From assembly GCA_025454395.1 (NCBI GenBank), contig JALOOM010000020.1:1-64000 (forward strand): a stretch of 64,000 nt of DNA, given 5' to 3'. Positions 17,368 to 26,324 of the stretch are shown piece after piece. This DNA comes from Elainella sp. Prado103 (lineage in GTDB: Bacteria; Cyanobacteriota; Cyanobacteriia; Elainellales; Elainellaceae). Both the position numbers and the translations under genes were made by a program. A model generated the notes under the pieces. It was not told where the DNA came from. It did not search any database and saw only the letters and a program-made list of their open reading frames with translations. The first letter of the stretch is position 1; each line of letters starts with the position of its first letter.

Positions 17368-17885
17368 GATTCGACATTTCTAATTTGTCAGTATTGAAGA
17401 TTGTTGACATATTTAACTTGTCATTATTAGATATTGATGAAGCCACGGTTCTTCATAGTCAGAATTCGCTTTCACAAAGAAAGCCTCTGTAGAAGCTCCT
17501 TCGTATGAGTTAGCGAAAATTCAGGTAACTAGAATTAGTGATTTCTTCACTGGTTCAAAAGTTTTAATACTTGAAGAAAACAAGAGAAATCTCACCGTGT
17601 ATTTTGGATGCCAGCATTGTGACTAAAGGGGTTTTGCAACATTTATTCGAAATACTAGAGGCATTAGTTTGATGTTTTTAGTAGTGGAAATTCTTGGCAA
17701 AATCTGACTCCCTAATTGATTGAAATCCGATCGCTCAACCGATCGGCTGACATAGCTTAGAAGTCCCTGATCGATATCCGCGATCGGTTATCTTACGCTG
17801 TCAAAATCTGCCTGAATTCAGTTTGAAATCCAGGTAGAAGCTCACTTTGAACATTTTTACCCTAGATTCTTGGAGTGAATGGAAT

Positions 17886-19130
17886 ATGGTCGCCCTCAAT
17901 TTCAATGAGCAAGTTTTAGTAGGAAATATCTTTAATGGTCAAAACCTCAATGGTTCAACTTTTTTCAAAACCAGTCTTACTGATGTTCAATTTGTAAATA
18001 CCTTTTTAAGAGGTACCAATTTTATTGAATCTGTTTGGTTAAATGTGAACGCATCTGGAGCAGTCTTTGCAGCCAATGCTAGCTTTACAACAGCAGATTT
18101 ATCCCTGGCTCAATTGCAAAATGTGAATTTTAGTGGTGCCAATCTGCGGGGAGCCAATCTATTTAAGGTCAGCACATCCAATGTTAATTTCTCTAATGCC
18201 AACCTCACAGATGCCATTTTGACTGAGGCCAATCTCGGTGGTGAACAATCTGAACGCCCCATCTTCACAGGCGCAAATTTAACCCGAGCGAATCTATCTC
18301 TGGCAAATTTGAAGGCTGCGGATTTAACAGGCGCAACACTGACCAATGCCAACCTGTCAGGTGCGACCCTTGAAGCAGTTATCTTGCAAGATGTCGTTGC
18401 AACTGGGGCAGATTTCAGAAACACCAACTTCACTGATATTTTCCTGCTGAATGTCAACTTTAACCGCGCGAATTTTGAAGGGCTCTCCATTAGTGATGTC
18501 AACTCTTCGATTCCAGAAGGTGTGCCGCTGACGACTCTGCCCACGGATTTTAACCTCAGTTTCCGGGGTGCTGATTTGAGCAACCTGGTTGCTGATGATG
18601 TCAATTTTGCTGGGGCTGATTTTCGATCGCTCCCCAATGCCATTACTGAATTAGACGGTGCCAGTTTTGTGGCTTCTACCCTTTCTGGAGCAGACTTTAG
18701 AGGAGTTGCTGCGCAGAATGTCAGCTTTGAAGGGGCTGATTTAACTGGAGCAAACTTTGAAGGAGCTAATTTAGCCGGTGCCAGCCTCAAAGGAGCCGAT
18801 CTGACCAATGCTGACCTCACGGGTGTGGATCTCACAGGTGCAGATCTCACTGAAGCGATTTTGATCGGTGCTCAACTCGACGATGCCATCCTGAATGGTG
18901 CCAACTTGAGTAAGGCGAACCTCACCAATGCCCTCTTAGCAGACGGTGCGGATGCAAATACGATCGGCGCTAACCTCACAGGGATTACATTTGTCGATGG
19001 AATTGCCAATAATGCCAACTTCACGGCGGCGCTCCTGATCAATGCAGATTTGAGCAAAGCTAACTTTACCGGGGCCAATCTGACTGGAGCTGACCTGACG
19101 GGGGCCATCACCGTAGACACCATTTTCTAG
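17886..19130 (+). CDS. Pentapeptide-repeat protein
   Basis: 414 residues, almost wholly made of A(D/N)LxX-type pentapeptides, which form a right-handed four-sided beta-helix. Repeats are degenerate in the first third and near perfect toward the C-terminus (GADLTGANFEGANLAGASLKG). No signal peptide or extra domain is visible. The frame is open from a TTG at 17847, but ATG 17886 has TTGGAG ten bases upstream and is preferred. Function of such proteins in cyanobacteria is largely unknown. A strong terminator follows. Confidence 0.9.
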   Translation: MVALNFNEQVLVGNIFNGQNLNGSTFFKTSLTDVQFVNTFLRGTNFIESVWLNVNASGAVFAANASFTTADLSLAQLQNVNFSGANLRGANLFKVSTSNVNFSNANLTDAILTEANLGGEQSERPIFTGANLTRANLSLANLKAADLTGATLTNANLSGATLEAVILQDVVATGADFRNTNFTDIFLLNVNFNRANFEGLSISDVNSSIPEGVPLTTLPTDFNLSFRGADLSNLVADDVNFAGADFRSLPNAITELDGASFVASTLSGADFRGVAAQNVSFEGADLTGANFEGANLAGASLKGADLTNADLTGVDLTGADLTEAILIGAQLDDAILNGANLSKANLTNALLADGADANTIGANLTGITFVDGIANNANFTAALLINADLSKANFTGANLTGADLTGAITVDTIF

Positions 19131-19191
19131 GAGCCTGGACGTTCTTTCTAAGAGTCTAGCCAAGAATCTAGAAATTCTATTGAGTACAACT

Positions 19192-19244
19192 CCGATCGAT
19201 CGTCAAGTAGGTTTTGCCTATGGGACGATCGATCGGTTTTTGTT
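19192..19244 (+). terminator. Strong intrinsic terminator
   Basis: A perfect 13 bp stem, ccgatcgatcgtc with gacgatcgatcgg, closes a loop that can itself pair (tagg/ccta). It is followed by TTTTTGTT. It lies 62 bp after the pentapeptide-repeat stop. The stem is built from overlapping CGATCG, the HIP1 core. Confidence 0.85.
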
Positions 19245-19303
19245 GACCCGATTTTAGGCGGGCAGGATCGGGCGATCAATCTCCCTGTCCCTTTCAAGCT
19301 TTA

Positions 19304-19341
19304 ATAGTCTTCAGAAATAGTCTTCAGAAATAGTCTTCAGG
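19304..19341. repeat. 13 bp tandem repeat, three copies
   Basis: Unit atagtcttcagaa, the last copy ending in gg instead of gaa. It lies about 60 bp before the ROK kinase start. Confidence 0.8.
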
Positions 19342-19399
19342 TTTTGATCCACCGACCGGATCAGAAAAACACCCGATCGCGGACTGGGAAGGAGAAGGA

Positions 19400-20362
19400 A
19401 TGCAGCAAAAAAATGTCAATCTAAAAAATGTCAATCTAAAAAATGTCAATCTAAAAAATGTCAATCTAGCAGAGGTGATTGGCATTGATTTAGGTGGCAC
19501 TGCCATCAAACTGGGGCGATTTGACCAGGATGGCAACAGTCTTCAGTCCTTAACTTTGCCAACTCCCCAACCAGCAACTCCTGAAGCAGTTTTGGCGGCG
19601 ATCATTGCAGCGATCGATCAGCTTGATCCAGAACAACAAGCCGTGGCGATCGGCGTGGGAACACCTGGGCCCACTGATGCAGCCGGTCGGATCGCCCGAG
19701 TTGCCATTAATTTGGCAGGCTGGCGGGATATTCCCCTGGCAGATTGGCTAGAAGCCAAAACCGGACGAGCCACTGTGCTAGCCAATGATGCCAACTGTGC
19801 CGGTATGGGCGAATATTGGCGTGGTGCCGGTCAGCATTTTCAGGATTTGATTTTGCTCACCTTAGGCACAGGCGTAGGCGGAGCTGTGATTCTGGATGGC
19901 AAGCTTTTCGTCGGCCGGGACGGCACAGCCGGAGAACTGGGACTGATCACCCTGAATCCAGACGGGCCAGAGTGTAATAGTGGCAATCAGGGTTCCTTAG
20001 AGCAATATGCCTCCGTGCGGGCGATCCGACGGCAGACGGGTTTAGAACCCGATCAATTGGCAATCAAAGCGCAACAGGGCGATCCAGAGGCACTGGCATT
20101 TTGGCAAAACTACGGCCGCAACTTAGCAGCCGGGTTAGCCAGTTTAGTCTATGTTTTGACACCGGAAGCGATCCTGCTAGGGGGCGGAGTCAGTGCCAGT
20201 GCTGAGTTTTTCTTGCCGACGCTGAAAGCCGAGTTAGATCGCCGCGTGTTGCCCAGTTCTCGATCGGGGCTACAAATCTTAATCGCAGCACTGGGGAATC
20301 AGGCTGGTATGGTAGGAGCCGCAAAACTAGCCTGGCAGAGGTATGAGGAACAATTACATTGA
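19400..20362 (+). CDS. ROK-family sugar kinase (glucokinase-like)
   Basis: 320 residues, cytoplasmic, phosphorylates a sugar (probably glucose) with ATP. ATP-site motif IGIDLGGTAIKLG, catalytic Asp in VLANDANCAG, and LTLGTGVGGAVI are intact. The ROK zinc motif CxCGxxGCxE is CNSGNQGSLE here, so two of its three cysteines are lost. The N-terminus has four KNVNL repeats from a 15 bp tandem repeat (19409-19468), absent from usual ROK proteins. AAGGAG lies 5 bp before the ATG, so translation through the repeats is likely. Confidence 0.88.
   Translation: MQQKNVNLKNVNLKNVNLKNVNLAEVIGIDLGGTAIKLGRFDQDGNSLQSLTLPTPQPATPEAVLAAIIAAIDQLDPEQQAVAIGVGTPGPTDAAGRIARVAINLAGWRDIPLADWLEAKTGRATVLANDANCAGMGEYWRGAGQHFQDLILLTLGTGVGGAVILDGKLFVGRDGTAGELGLITLNPDGPECNSGNQGSLEQYASVRAIRRQTGLEPDQLAIKAQQGDPEALAFWQNYGRNLAAGLASLVYVLTPEAILLGGGVSASAEFFLPTLKAELDRRVLPSSRSGLQILIAALGNQAGMVGAAKLAWQRYEEQLH
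19409..19468 (+). repeat. In-frame 15 bp tandem repeat, four copies
   Basis: aaaaatgtcaatcta repeated four times, nearly perfect, encoding KNVNL at the N-terminus of the ROK kinase. Confidence 0.95.
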
Positions 20363-20916
20363 CCCTATCCCTCACCACCTGATTGACTGACAAAACTCAA
20401 ACTACCCTCACCCCAACCCCTCTCCCAGAGCGGGCGAGGGGCTTTCGAACCAGGATTTGATTGCAAGTCCCTTCGCCTCGAAATTGCCCTAGCGCTATCT
20501 CAGCATTGCTCTAGAACGTCAGCGATGATGCGATCGAGATGATGCGATCGAGAAACTGGCACATGCTTGGCATAGAACACCCATTGGGACAGTTAAATTC
20601 AAATTATCAAGGCACTTAGGTTGATAGCTCTCAGGTCAATCGTTTTGAGCCGCAGCCCGATTTAGAACCGACAGTCACTTATTCACCTGCTGCTGTGCTT
20701 GATTGCTGGTACTGGCTGATGGCTGAAAGACGCAAAGTATATTAAGTACCCGTTCAGCATGGCCTATTCAGCATCGCTAATTCAGCAGGTTGCGCAACGT
20801 TGCACCCGAACCTATTGAAATCTAAGTTGAATAAGTTGAAAACGCACTCGGTTAATCTCTTGTCTCTGGACAGTTTTCAGAGGTTACCAGTGATTGCTCG
20901 ATCGGAGGGGAGTGAA
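20363..20916. repeat. Spacer with dispersed repeat copy
   Basis: No gene. Bases 20437-20477 are a perfect copy of window bases 1-41. They are preceded by a C-rich arm (20403-20428) that can pair with the following GCGAGGGG, the form of a palindromic cyanobacterial repeat. A short doubled unit, gatgatgcgatcga, lies near 20523-20553. The rest holds the promoter region of the secreted-protein gene. Confidence 0.7.
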
Positions 20917-21309
20917 ATGAAACGATTAATTGACTGGACGATTTTGCCAACAGCTCTAGCAGCCACTTTTGCTACCATTACGATGGCGGCTGCTCAAACA
21001 GTACAAACTCCGTTATCCTCAGCCGTAACAGTGACAGGAAGTTCGGGACAGGTGCAAAGCGAATGTGGGTTTAACGCAGGCTCGCCCTCCCAGGTTGTCG
21101 TCGTAAACCAACCCACAGCCCTGCGATTTAGTGTCCAGGGTGAGGGGCAACCGACCCTGTGGATTCAAGGCCCGGTCAGCCGCTGTGTCATGACTCCTGG
21201 TTCCTCGATCGAAGTACCTGGCATGTGGGAACAGGGCACCTACTCAATTTTTGTCGGCAATCAGAGCCAGGGTAGTTATGCCTATACCCTCTCGATTCGA
21301 CAAGAGTAG
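20917..21309 (+). CDS. Small secreted protein of unknown function
   Basis: 130 residues. A signal peptide with a hydrophobic core (about 8-24) and an AAAQ cleavage site leaves a mature protein of about 104 residues, rich in Ser, Gly and Thr. It has two cysteines (SECGF and SRCVM) that could form a disulfide in the periplasm. Beta-rich sequence such as TYSIFVGN and YAYTLSIRQ suggests a small beta-sandwich. The start is ATG 20917 with GGAGGGGAG just upstream, not the earlier in-frame codon at 20800. Confidence 0.72.
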   Translation: MKRLIDWTILPTALAATFATITMAAAQTVQTPLSSAVTVTGSSGQVQSECGFNAGSPSQVVVVNQPTALRFSVQGEGQPTLWIQGPVSRCVMTPGSSIEVPGMWEQGTYSIFVGNQSQGSYAYTLSIRQE

Positions 21310-21395
21310 AAATTTGAGTGGTTGCCCAGTTTAGGGTGCTCATCGAGACTACCGATTTATTGAGACTACCGATTCATCGAGACTGCTAATAAAAA

Positions 21396-21653
21396 CTATT
21401 CCCGATCCTGGAGTTCGAAGGTGATTTTGATCCGCTTGTCCTTAGGCGGGTTTTTTTCGTATTTGGCGATCGCTTCCATCAGCTCTTGTTCAGGGGATTT
21501 TTCTTCCTCCTTATCGCCATCTTTCTTCTGATCATCTTTTTTCTTTTCCCCTTTCTTGTCTCCTTTTTTATCGGCTTCCTCTTCCTCCGACCCAAACGCA
21601 TTAGTCGCGCCAAGGGTTACCAGTCCTAACATGGCCAATACCAGGAACTCCAT
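21396..21653 (-). CDS. Short membrane-anchored, highly charged protein
   Basis: 85 residues. One N-terminal hydrophobic helix (about 3-20), then a Lys/Glu/Asp-rich stretch of about 40 residues, likely disordered, and a short C-terminus (RIKITFELQDRE). A strong AGGAGG ribosome site sits before ATG 21653, which supports translation. I recognise no family; it resembles small cyanobacterial hypothetical proteins. Confidence 0.65.
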   Translation of the reverse strand: MEFLVLAMLGLVTLGATNAFGSEEEEADKKGDKKGEKKKDDQKKDGDKEEEKSPEQELMEAIAKYEKNPPKDKRIKITFELQDRE

Positions 21654-22051
21654 AGGTTCTTCCTCCTACTCCTGAGCATGTTGTTAACTGCAATGAACGA
21701 TCTTCTAAATGAACGATCTCCTGACCGCTACGAACAACTTCACTGTCCCGGTCTACTCTTCCGTAATGCTTGACCAAGGAAACCTATGCAACCCGATCGT
21801 ATGATACCACTTAATGATACTTAGATGCTATCAAAATGTTTAGTGATTAAAGATACTTTTATATGGTATCTAAGGAGAGTTGATTGGGGGATCGATGGTA
21901 AACAGAAGATGCAACGCATCCCGACATCGCTGCCAAGATCACCAAGGTGGAGCGGCAAACACAGCTTTTTGCTGTTTAGCGCTGTTACAATCCAGCTAAA
22001 TTGGAGTCCTCTTGAACTTCGACTGGAAGTTCCCTACTTACTTGCTAACCT
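21654..22051. other. Divergent spacer before the ABC transporter gene
   Basis: About 400 bp. It must hold both promoters. No repeats or clear motifs were seen; a short frame at 21825-22055 lacks any recognisable protein and is not called. Confidence 0.4.
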
Positions 22052-23971
22052 ATGAGCCAGCCGATCCTGCAAATTTGTGACCTAGAAGTGCAATTTCACA
22101 CGAATGAGGTGCCCATTCGAGCCGTTGATCGAATTTCGTTAGAGGTGAAGCGAGGTCAAACGATTGGCATTGTGGGTGAATCGGGATCGGGGAAGTCGGT
22201 GACGGCTTTGGCTGTGATGGGGTTAGTGCCGAGCCCCCCTGGGCAGGTGGTTGGGGGTGAAATCTGGTTTTGGCAATCTGAGAATGCCGAGCCCGTCAAT
22301 TTGCTAGCCCTTTCGCAGGAGCAACTCCGCCAGTATCGCGGGGGGCAAATTTCGATGATTTTTCAGGAGCCGATGAGTTCGCTGAATCCGGTCTATACCT
22401 GCGGCTATCAAATCATTGAAGCGATCCAACAACACTGCCCCAGCCTCTCGATCGCCGAAGCACGACGGCAGGCAGTGAGTCTGTTGCAAGAAGTGAAGCT
22501 GTTGCCTGGTGATTCAGAACTGCAACAACGCTGTCTGGAAGAATGGCAGAAAGCCAATCCGGAGGGTGAGCTAGGCGATCGGGAACTGATGCAACAGGTG
22601 AATCGCCAAAAACAGGCTTTCCTCGATCGCTATCCCCATGAATTATCTGGCGGCCAGATTCAGCGGATTATGATCGCGATCGCCATTTGCTGTAATCCAG
22701 CAGTGCTGATTGCCGATGAGCCCACTACAGCTTTAGATGTCACGGTGCAAGCCACCATTCTAGATTTGCTGCGGGAGTTGCGCGATCGACGAGGTATGTC
22801 GATTTTGTTTATTACCCATGATCTGGGCATCATTGCGGAAATTGCCGACCAAGTTGCTGTGATGTATCGGGGTCGCATTGTCGAATCTAACTCCGTTTGG
22901 GAAATTTTTGCCAATCCCCAGCACCCCTACACCAAAGGATTATTGGCTTGTCGGCCCCAATTGGATCGGCGGATGCGGCAACTTCCAACAGTTGCTGATT
23001 TTATGGAGGTCAGTTTTGATCCAACGGGTCAGCCATTGATTCAAGAAAAGCCATTGAGTTTAGAACAAGCCCTTCGCTTTAACACAGAAATGAGTGGAGA
23101 TGATGCCGATCGACGGTGTCAGCAACTCCTGCAGCAAGATCCTTTACTCACGGTTGAGCAACTGCAAGTGGGGTTTCCGATTCGGAATGTGTTTGGGCGG
23201 ACTCAGCGGTATGTCATGGCGGTCAATGGCGTTTCGTTTCAAGTTTATCCGGGCGAAACCTTGGGGCTAGTGGGTGAGTCGGGTTGTGGCAAGTCTACCC
23301 TGGCCCGCACATTGCTAAGACTGATTCAAGAAATGGGTGGCAAAATCCAGTTTGATGGACGAGAGATCACCCATCTCAATCCCCAACAACTGCGGCAATT
23401 ACGCCGAGAAATGCAAATTATTTTTCAAGATCCGTTTAGCTCCCTCGATCCCCGTTTGTCGATCGGAGCGGCGGTGATGGAACCCTTAAAGATTCATCAG
23501 GTGGGTAGCAGTGAACGGGAGCGGCTCGAACGGATGTCTTACCTGCTCGATCGAGTCGGCATCGATCCATCCTGTAGTCGGCGGTTTCCCCATGAGTTTT
23601 CGGGCGGGCAACGGCAGCGGATCTGTATCGCACGGGCTCTGGCCTTGAATCCTAAGTTTATGATCTGCGATGAGTCGGTTTCAGCTCTGGATGTGTCGGT
23701 GCAGGCGCAGGTGTTGAACTTACTCAAAGAGTTACAAACCGAATTCAATCTCACCTACATTTTCATCTCTCATGATTTGAGCGTGGTCAAATTTATGAGC
23801 GATCGAATTATGGTGATGAATCGCGGCAAGATTGAAGAAATCGGATCTGCCGAACAGATTTACCGCCAACCCCAACAAGACTATACCCGCCAGCTCATTG
23901 CAGCGGTGCCGACCGGCAACCTGGCAACCATTCGCGATCGGCAGACTCAACGGGGATTTGCCGTGGGTTAG
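22052..23971 (+). CDS. Peptide/oligopeptide ABC transporter, double ATP-binding protein
   Basis: Fused pair of ATP-binding domains of the DppD-DppF type (GsiA-like), 639 residues, on the cytoplasmic face of an importer. Domain 1: Walker A GESGSGKS at 42-49, signature LSGGQIQR near 199, Walker B AVLIADEPTTALD. Domain 2: Walker A GESGCGKS at 408-415, signature FSGGQRQR near 516, Walker B FMICDESVSALD. Between them is the usual oligopeptide-family linker. Both sites look active. Permease and substrate-binding genes are not adjacent. Start ATG 22052. Confidence 0.95.
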   Translation: MSQPILQICDLEVQFHTNEVPIRAVDRISLEVKRGQTIGIVGESGSGKSVTALAVMGLVPSPPGQVVGGEIWFWQSENAEPVNLLALSQEQLRQYRGGQISMIFQEPMSSLNPVYTCGYQIIEAIQQHCPSLSIAEARRQAVSLLQEVKLLPGDSELQQRCLEEWQKANPEGELGDRELMQQVNRQKQAFLDRYPHELSGGQIQRIMIAIAICCNPAVLIADEPTTALDVTVQATILDLLRELRDRRGMSILFITHDLGIIAEIADQVAVMYRGRIVESNSVWEIFANPQHPYTKGLLACRPQLDRRMRQLPTVADFMEVSFDPTGQPLIQEKPLSLEQALRFNTEMSGDDADRRCQQLLQQDPLLTVEQLQVGFPIRNVFGRTQRYVMAVNGVSFQVYPGETLGLVGESGCGKSTLARTLLRLIQEMGGKIQFDGREITHLNPQQLRQLRREMQIIFQDPFSSLDPRLSIGAAVMEPLKIHQVGSSERERLERMSYLLDRVGIDPSCSRRFPHEFSGGQRQRICIARALALNPKFMICDESVSALDVSVQAQVLNLLKELQTEFNLTYIFISHDLSVVKFMSDRIMVMNRGKIEEIGSAEQIYRQPQQDYTRQLIAAVPTGNLATIRDRQTQRGFAVG

Positions 23972-23978
23972 GTTTAAA

Positions 23979-24902
23979 CTACCGTCGTACTGCAATATCG
24001 GTTTTGTCGGGGCTACCTGTTGGCGTTTGATCTAGAGCTGGGTCAGAGTCCGGGGCTCGGATAGCGGTGAATTGCCGATCGGATGGCGGGAGTTCGCAGA
24101 AGCGACCCACCTTCGAGAGTTGCCAACCACAGATTTTGCAATAGCGGGCATCCAGATCGTGGGTTTCTTGTCCGCAGTTGGTGCAGAGGGTCTCCACCTG
24201 ATTCGAAGTTTTGACCAATTGCTTGATCAACTCCCCGATCTGCCAGGGAATTAGAGCAATCCCCGTTAAAATCATTAATACAGCAAGCAGTCGCCCCACT
24301 TCAGAGGCAGGTGTAATGTCGCCATAACCTACGGTCGTCATGGTGGCGACCGAAAAGTAGACGGCATCTAGAAAGGTAGCAAATTCATCAGAATTGATCG
24401 GATGTTCAACCTGATAAATCAGACCCGAATAAATAAAAATAATCGTAAAAATCGTGAAGAGAATGCGGGCAAAAATGGCACTGTCTTGGCGGGTCACATA
24501 GCCAAAAACCGTTCTGCCTTCAAAAAAGCGGATGAGCCGTAGAATTCTAAACCAGCGAAAGATGCGAATGAAGCGAATATCCAGCGCTGTAAATAAGAAT
24601 GGCAGGATGGCAACGAGATCGATCAGGGAATAGGGGTTTAAACAAAAGCGCAACCGATGTTCTGCACTCCACAATCGCAGCCCATACTCGATCGTGAATA
24701 GCACCAGAATGAGGTTGTTCAGCCCATCCAGTCCCATGCGGATCACATCCGGCAGAGGGTAGGTTTCTGCCACAAAGGTTGCGGAGGACAGCAGCACTAA
24801 TCCAGTCACGAGCAGATTGATGGCTCGACCGATCGGCGTTTCAATATCCTCAAAATAAAATCGCACTTGCTGCCGCCACTTGAGGCTTAGCGATTCAGCC
24901 AT
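23979..24902 (-). CDS. Voltage-gated potassium channel-like ion transporter with zinc ribbon
   Basis: 307 residues, six-helix Kv-type channel. S4 carries regularly spaced arginines (107-126: IRFIRIFRWFRILRLIRF). The pore filter is TVGYGD at 190-195, which fits K+. After S6 comes a cytoplasmic tail with a zinc ribbon, C240-x2-C243 and C255-x2-C258. The start ATG follows directly on the TGA of the upstream VOC gene, so the two are translationally coupled. The role of the zinc ribbon in a channel is not known to me. Confidence 0.92.
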   Translation of the reverse strand: MAESLSLKWRQQVRFYFEDIETPIGRAINLLVTGLVLLSSATFVAETYPLPDVIRMGLDGLNNLILVLFTIEYGLRLWSAEHRLRFCLNPYSLIDLVAILPFLFTALDIRFIRIFRWFRILRLIRFFEGRTVFGYVTRQDSAIFARILFTIFTIIFIYSGLIYQVEHPINSDEFATFLDAVYFSVATMTTVGYGDITPASEVGRLLAVLMILTGIALIPWQIGELIKQLVKTSNQVETLCTNCGQETHDLDARYCKICGWQLSKVGRFCELPPSDRQFTAIRAPDSDPALDQTPTGSPDKTDIAVRR

Positions 24903-25391
24903 TCAAGTTCGATCCCCAATCTGCGTAAACTCCACTTCGCCAAAGATAGCAGAGGGATGGGCATAGTGTTTGAATTCCATTAAGTTGTGGAACGGATCCT
25001 GCAGGAAAAAGGTGCGATGTTCCAGCAGGGAGCCGACAAACCGGGTTTTAGGAGATTGATAAAATTGCAACCCGTAATGTTGAGAGCGGGCAATGAGAGC
25101 GTCCCAATCGGCCAACTCAGTGAACACCAGCCCAAAATGACGCGGATAAATGCCAGTTTGGATCGGTAGGGGTTGCTCGACTAGATGAGCCACCAGTTGA
25201 TGCCCATAGAGGTTAAGAATCACAGACTTAGCATTTTCTCGTCCAATCCGACAGCCCAACCCTTCTCCATAGTAAGTTTTGGCCGCAGCAATGTCGGTGA
25301 CCGGAAAGGCTAGGTGAAATAGCACTTGCCCCATCAGGGGTTGCCCTATAAGGGCTGGATCGGTTGAGATCTGGCTCACTGGCGGCTGCAT
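24903..25391 (-). CDS. VOC (glyoxalase/bleomycin-resistance) family protein
   Basis: 162 residues. Two beta-alpha-beta modules: FHLAFPVTDIAAAKTYYGEGLGC opens the first and RHFGLVFTELADWDALI the second, with FLQDPFHNLMEFK at the end. H and E metal ligands are present (LFHLAF, NLMEFK). The substrate is not known; similar cyanobacterial proteins are annotated as glyoxalase/dioxygenase. It is the first gene of a two-gene operon with the ion channel. Confidence 0.88.
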   Translation of the reverse strand: MQPPVSQISTDPALIGQPLMGQVLFHLAFPVTDIAAAKTYYGEGLGCRIGRENAKSVILNLYGHQLVAHLVEQPLPIQTGIYPRHFGLVFTELADWDALIARSQHYGLQFYQSPKTRFVGSLLEHRTFFLQDPFHNLMEFKHYAHPSAIFGEVEFTQIGDRT

Positions 25392-25445
25392 AGTAGCTCG
25401 GTCGGTAGCGATCAGGAGAACCTAGGCGTTGCACAGGCCTAAAAT

Positions 25446-25460
25446 ACACTTTAGAAGTGT
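25446..25460. promoter_or_regulatory. 15 bp palindrome upstream of the VOC-channel operon
   Basis: acactt-tag-aagtgt, perfect 6 bp arms, 55-70 bp upstream of the VOC start. It could be an operator; no regulator is assigned. Confidence 0.3.
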
Positions 25461-25622
25461 GCTTTTATGCTAGCAATCTCCAACTCGATTCAACTGTTCG
25501 CCCTTCACGATTTGATTCGGATCACCTGCCTATCGTCGCGCCGCATTCTAAAGCATCCCTGGCCGCCTAAAGCGAAAGCCACCTGAAGCGAAGTCCAAAC
25601 TGTAGCCCAGCCCCCGTAGGAT

Positions 25623-26174
25623 TTAGGAGCGAGCCGGAATGATTTTGGCTGGAATGCCGACGGCAGTAGCACCAGGGGGCACATCCGTCAGAACAACGGC
25701 ATTGGCTCCAATTTTGGCATGGGCTCCGATCGTAACAGGGCGAATAATTTTGGCTCCTGCGCCCACATCAACATGTCCTTCCAGGCAGACCCCATCGACA
25801 ATAGTGACCTGTTGAGCAATCAGGCAATTTGCTCCCATTTTGACTGCTGGCCCAAGCACCACCCCATTGGGATGAATCAACAGTAAACCACCCCCCAATT
25901 GGCAATTTAGAGGAATATCAGCGCCCGCGACCACACTCCAAAATCGGTACTCCAGCACCCGATATTTACTGATCAGGTTGCCCAAGATGCCTCCTTTCGA
26001 CTTCCATTGCTGGTAAGAGCGGATGGATTTAATTAATTGTCGGCTGGGATCCCACCAAGCGCGTAGCTTCTCCCGATCCCAATCGGGCTCTGTGGCGGAG
26101 ATGGGTTCGGAGGTTTCGACCAAATCGAAGCCAATTGTCGTTGCAGGCGCGAGAACATCCATAAATTTGCTCAA
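25623..26174 (-). CDS. Left-handed beta-helix acyltransferase (serine acetyltransferase-like)
   Basis: 183 residues. The C-terminal two thirds are hexapeptide repeats (ILIHPNGVVLGPAVKMGANCLI-type, then GAGAKIIRPVTIGAHAKIG). The HP of LLLIHPNGVVLG matches the catalytic His region of CysE and similar acetyltransferases. The N-terminal part is short compared with CysE, so a sugar or amino-acid acetyltransferase for surface polysaccharide is as likely as cysteine synthesis. Start could be 26174 or the next ATG three codons in. Confidence 0.8.
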   Translation of the reverse strand: MSKFMDVLAPATTIGFDLVETSEPISATEPDWDREKLRAWWDPSRQLIKSIRSYQQWKSKGGILGNLISKYRVLEYRFWSVVAGADIPLNCQLGGGLLLIHPNGVVLGPAVKMGANCLIAQQVTIVDGVCLEGHVDVGAGAKIIRPVTIGAHAKIGANAVVLTDVPPGATAVGIPAKIIPARS

Positions 26175-26324
26175 GTTAGCTCAACAGTCTGAATGACTAC
26201 AGGGATTCACTTCTCTCAATTATTCCCGGCAGTTGTTGAACAAATGGCAAGTTTCGCTTGAAGCTTTGATGTAGATGTGAGGATGCAGACCGCCCATCCA
26301 TCTCGCCCTGCAGGGCAAACTGGC

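Larger units (their letters stand above)
16669..17885. other. 1.2 kb AT-rich spacer with twin palindromes and traces of decayed frames
   Basis: No convincing gene. Two nearly identical 16 bp palindromes, ATGAGAAATTTCTCAT (17181-17196, perfect) and ATGAGAAGTTTCTCAT (17352-17367, one mismatch), lie 171 bp apart. A stop-free frame with no early start spans both (17165-17383) and encodes YEKFL at each, so they could be remnants of a coding duplication. On the minus strand near 17090-17155 a short Glu-rich tail ends at a stop and is followed by a GGAGGTG sequence, perhaps a dead small operon. The base composition is richer in A+T than the flanks. Confidence 0.5.

Noticed and set aside
18110-19123. 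Long antisense frames inside the pentapeptide-repeat gene
   Set aside because: Mirror of the repeated codons; composition is Arg/Leu/Ser/Ala-periodic with no protein sense.
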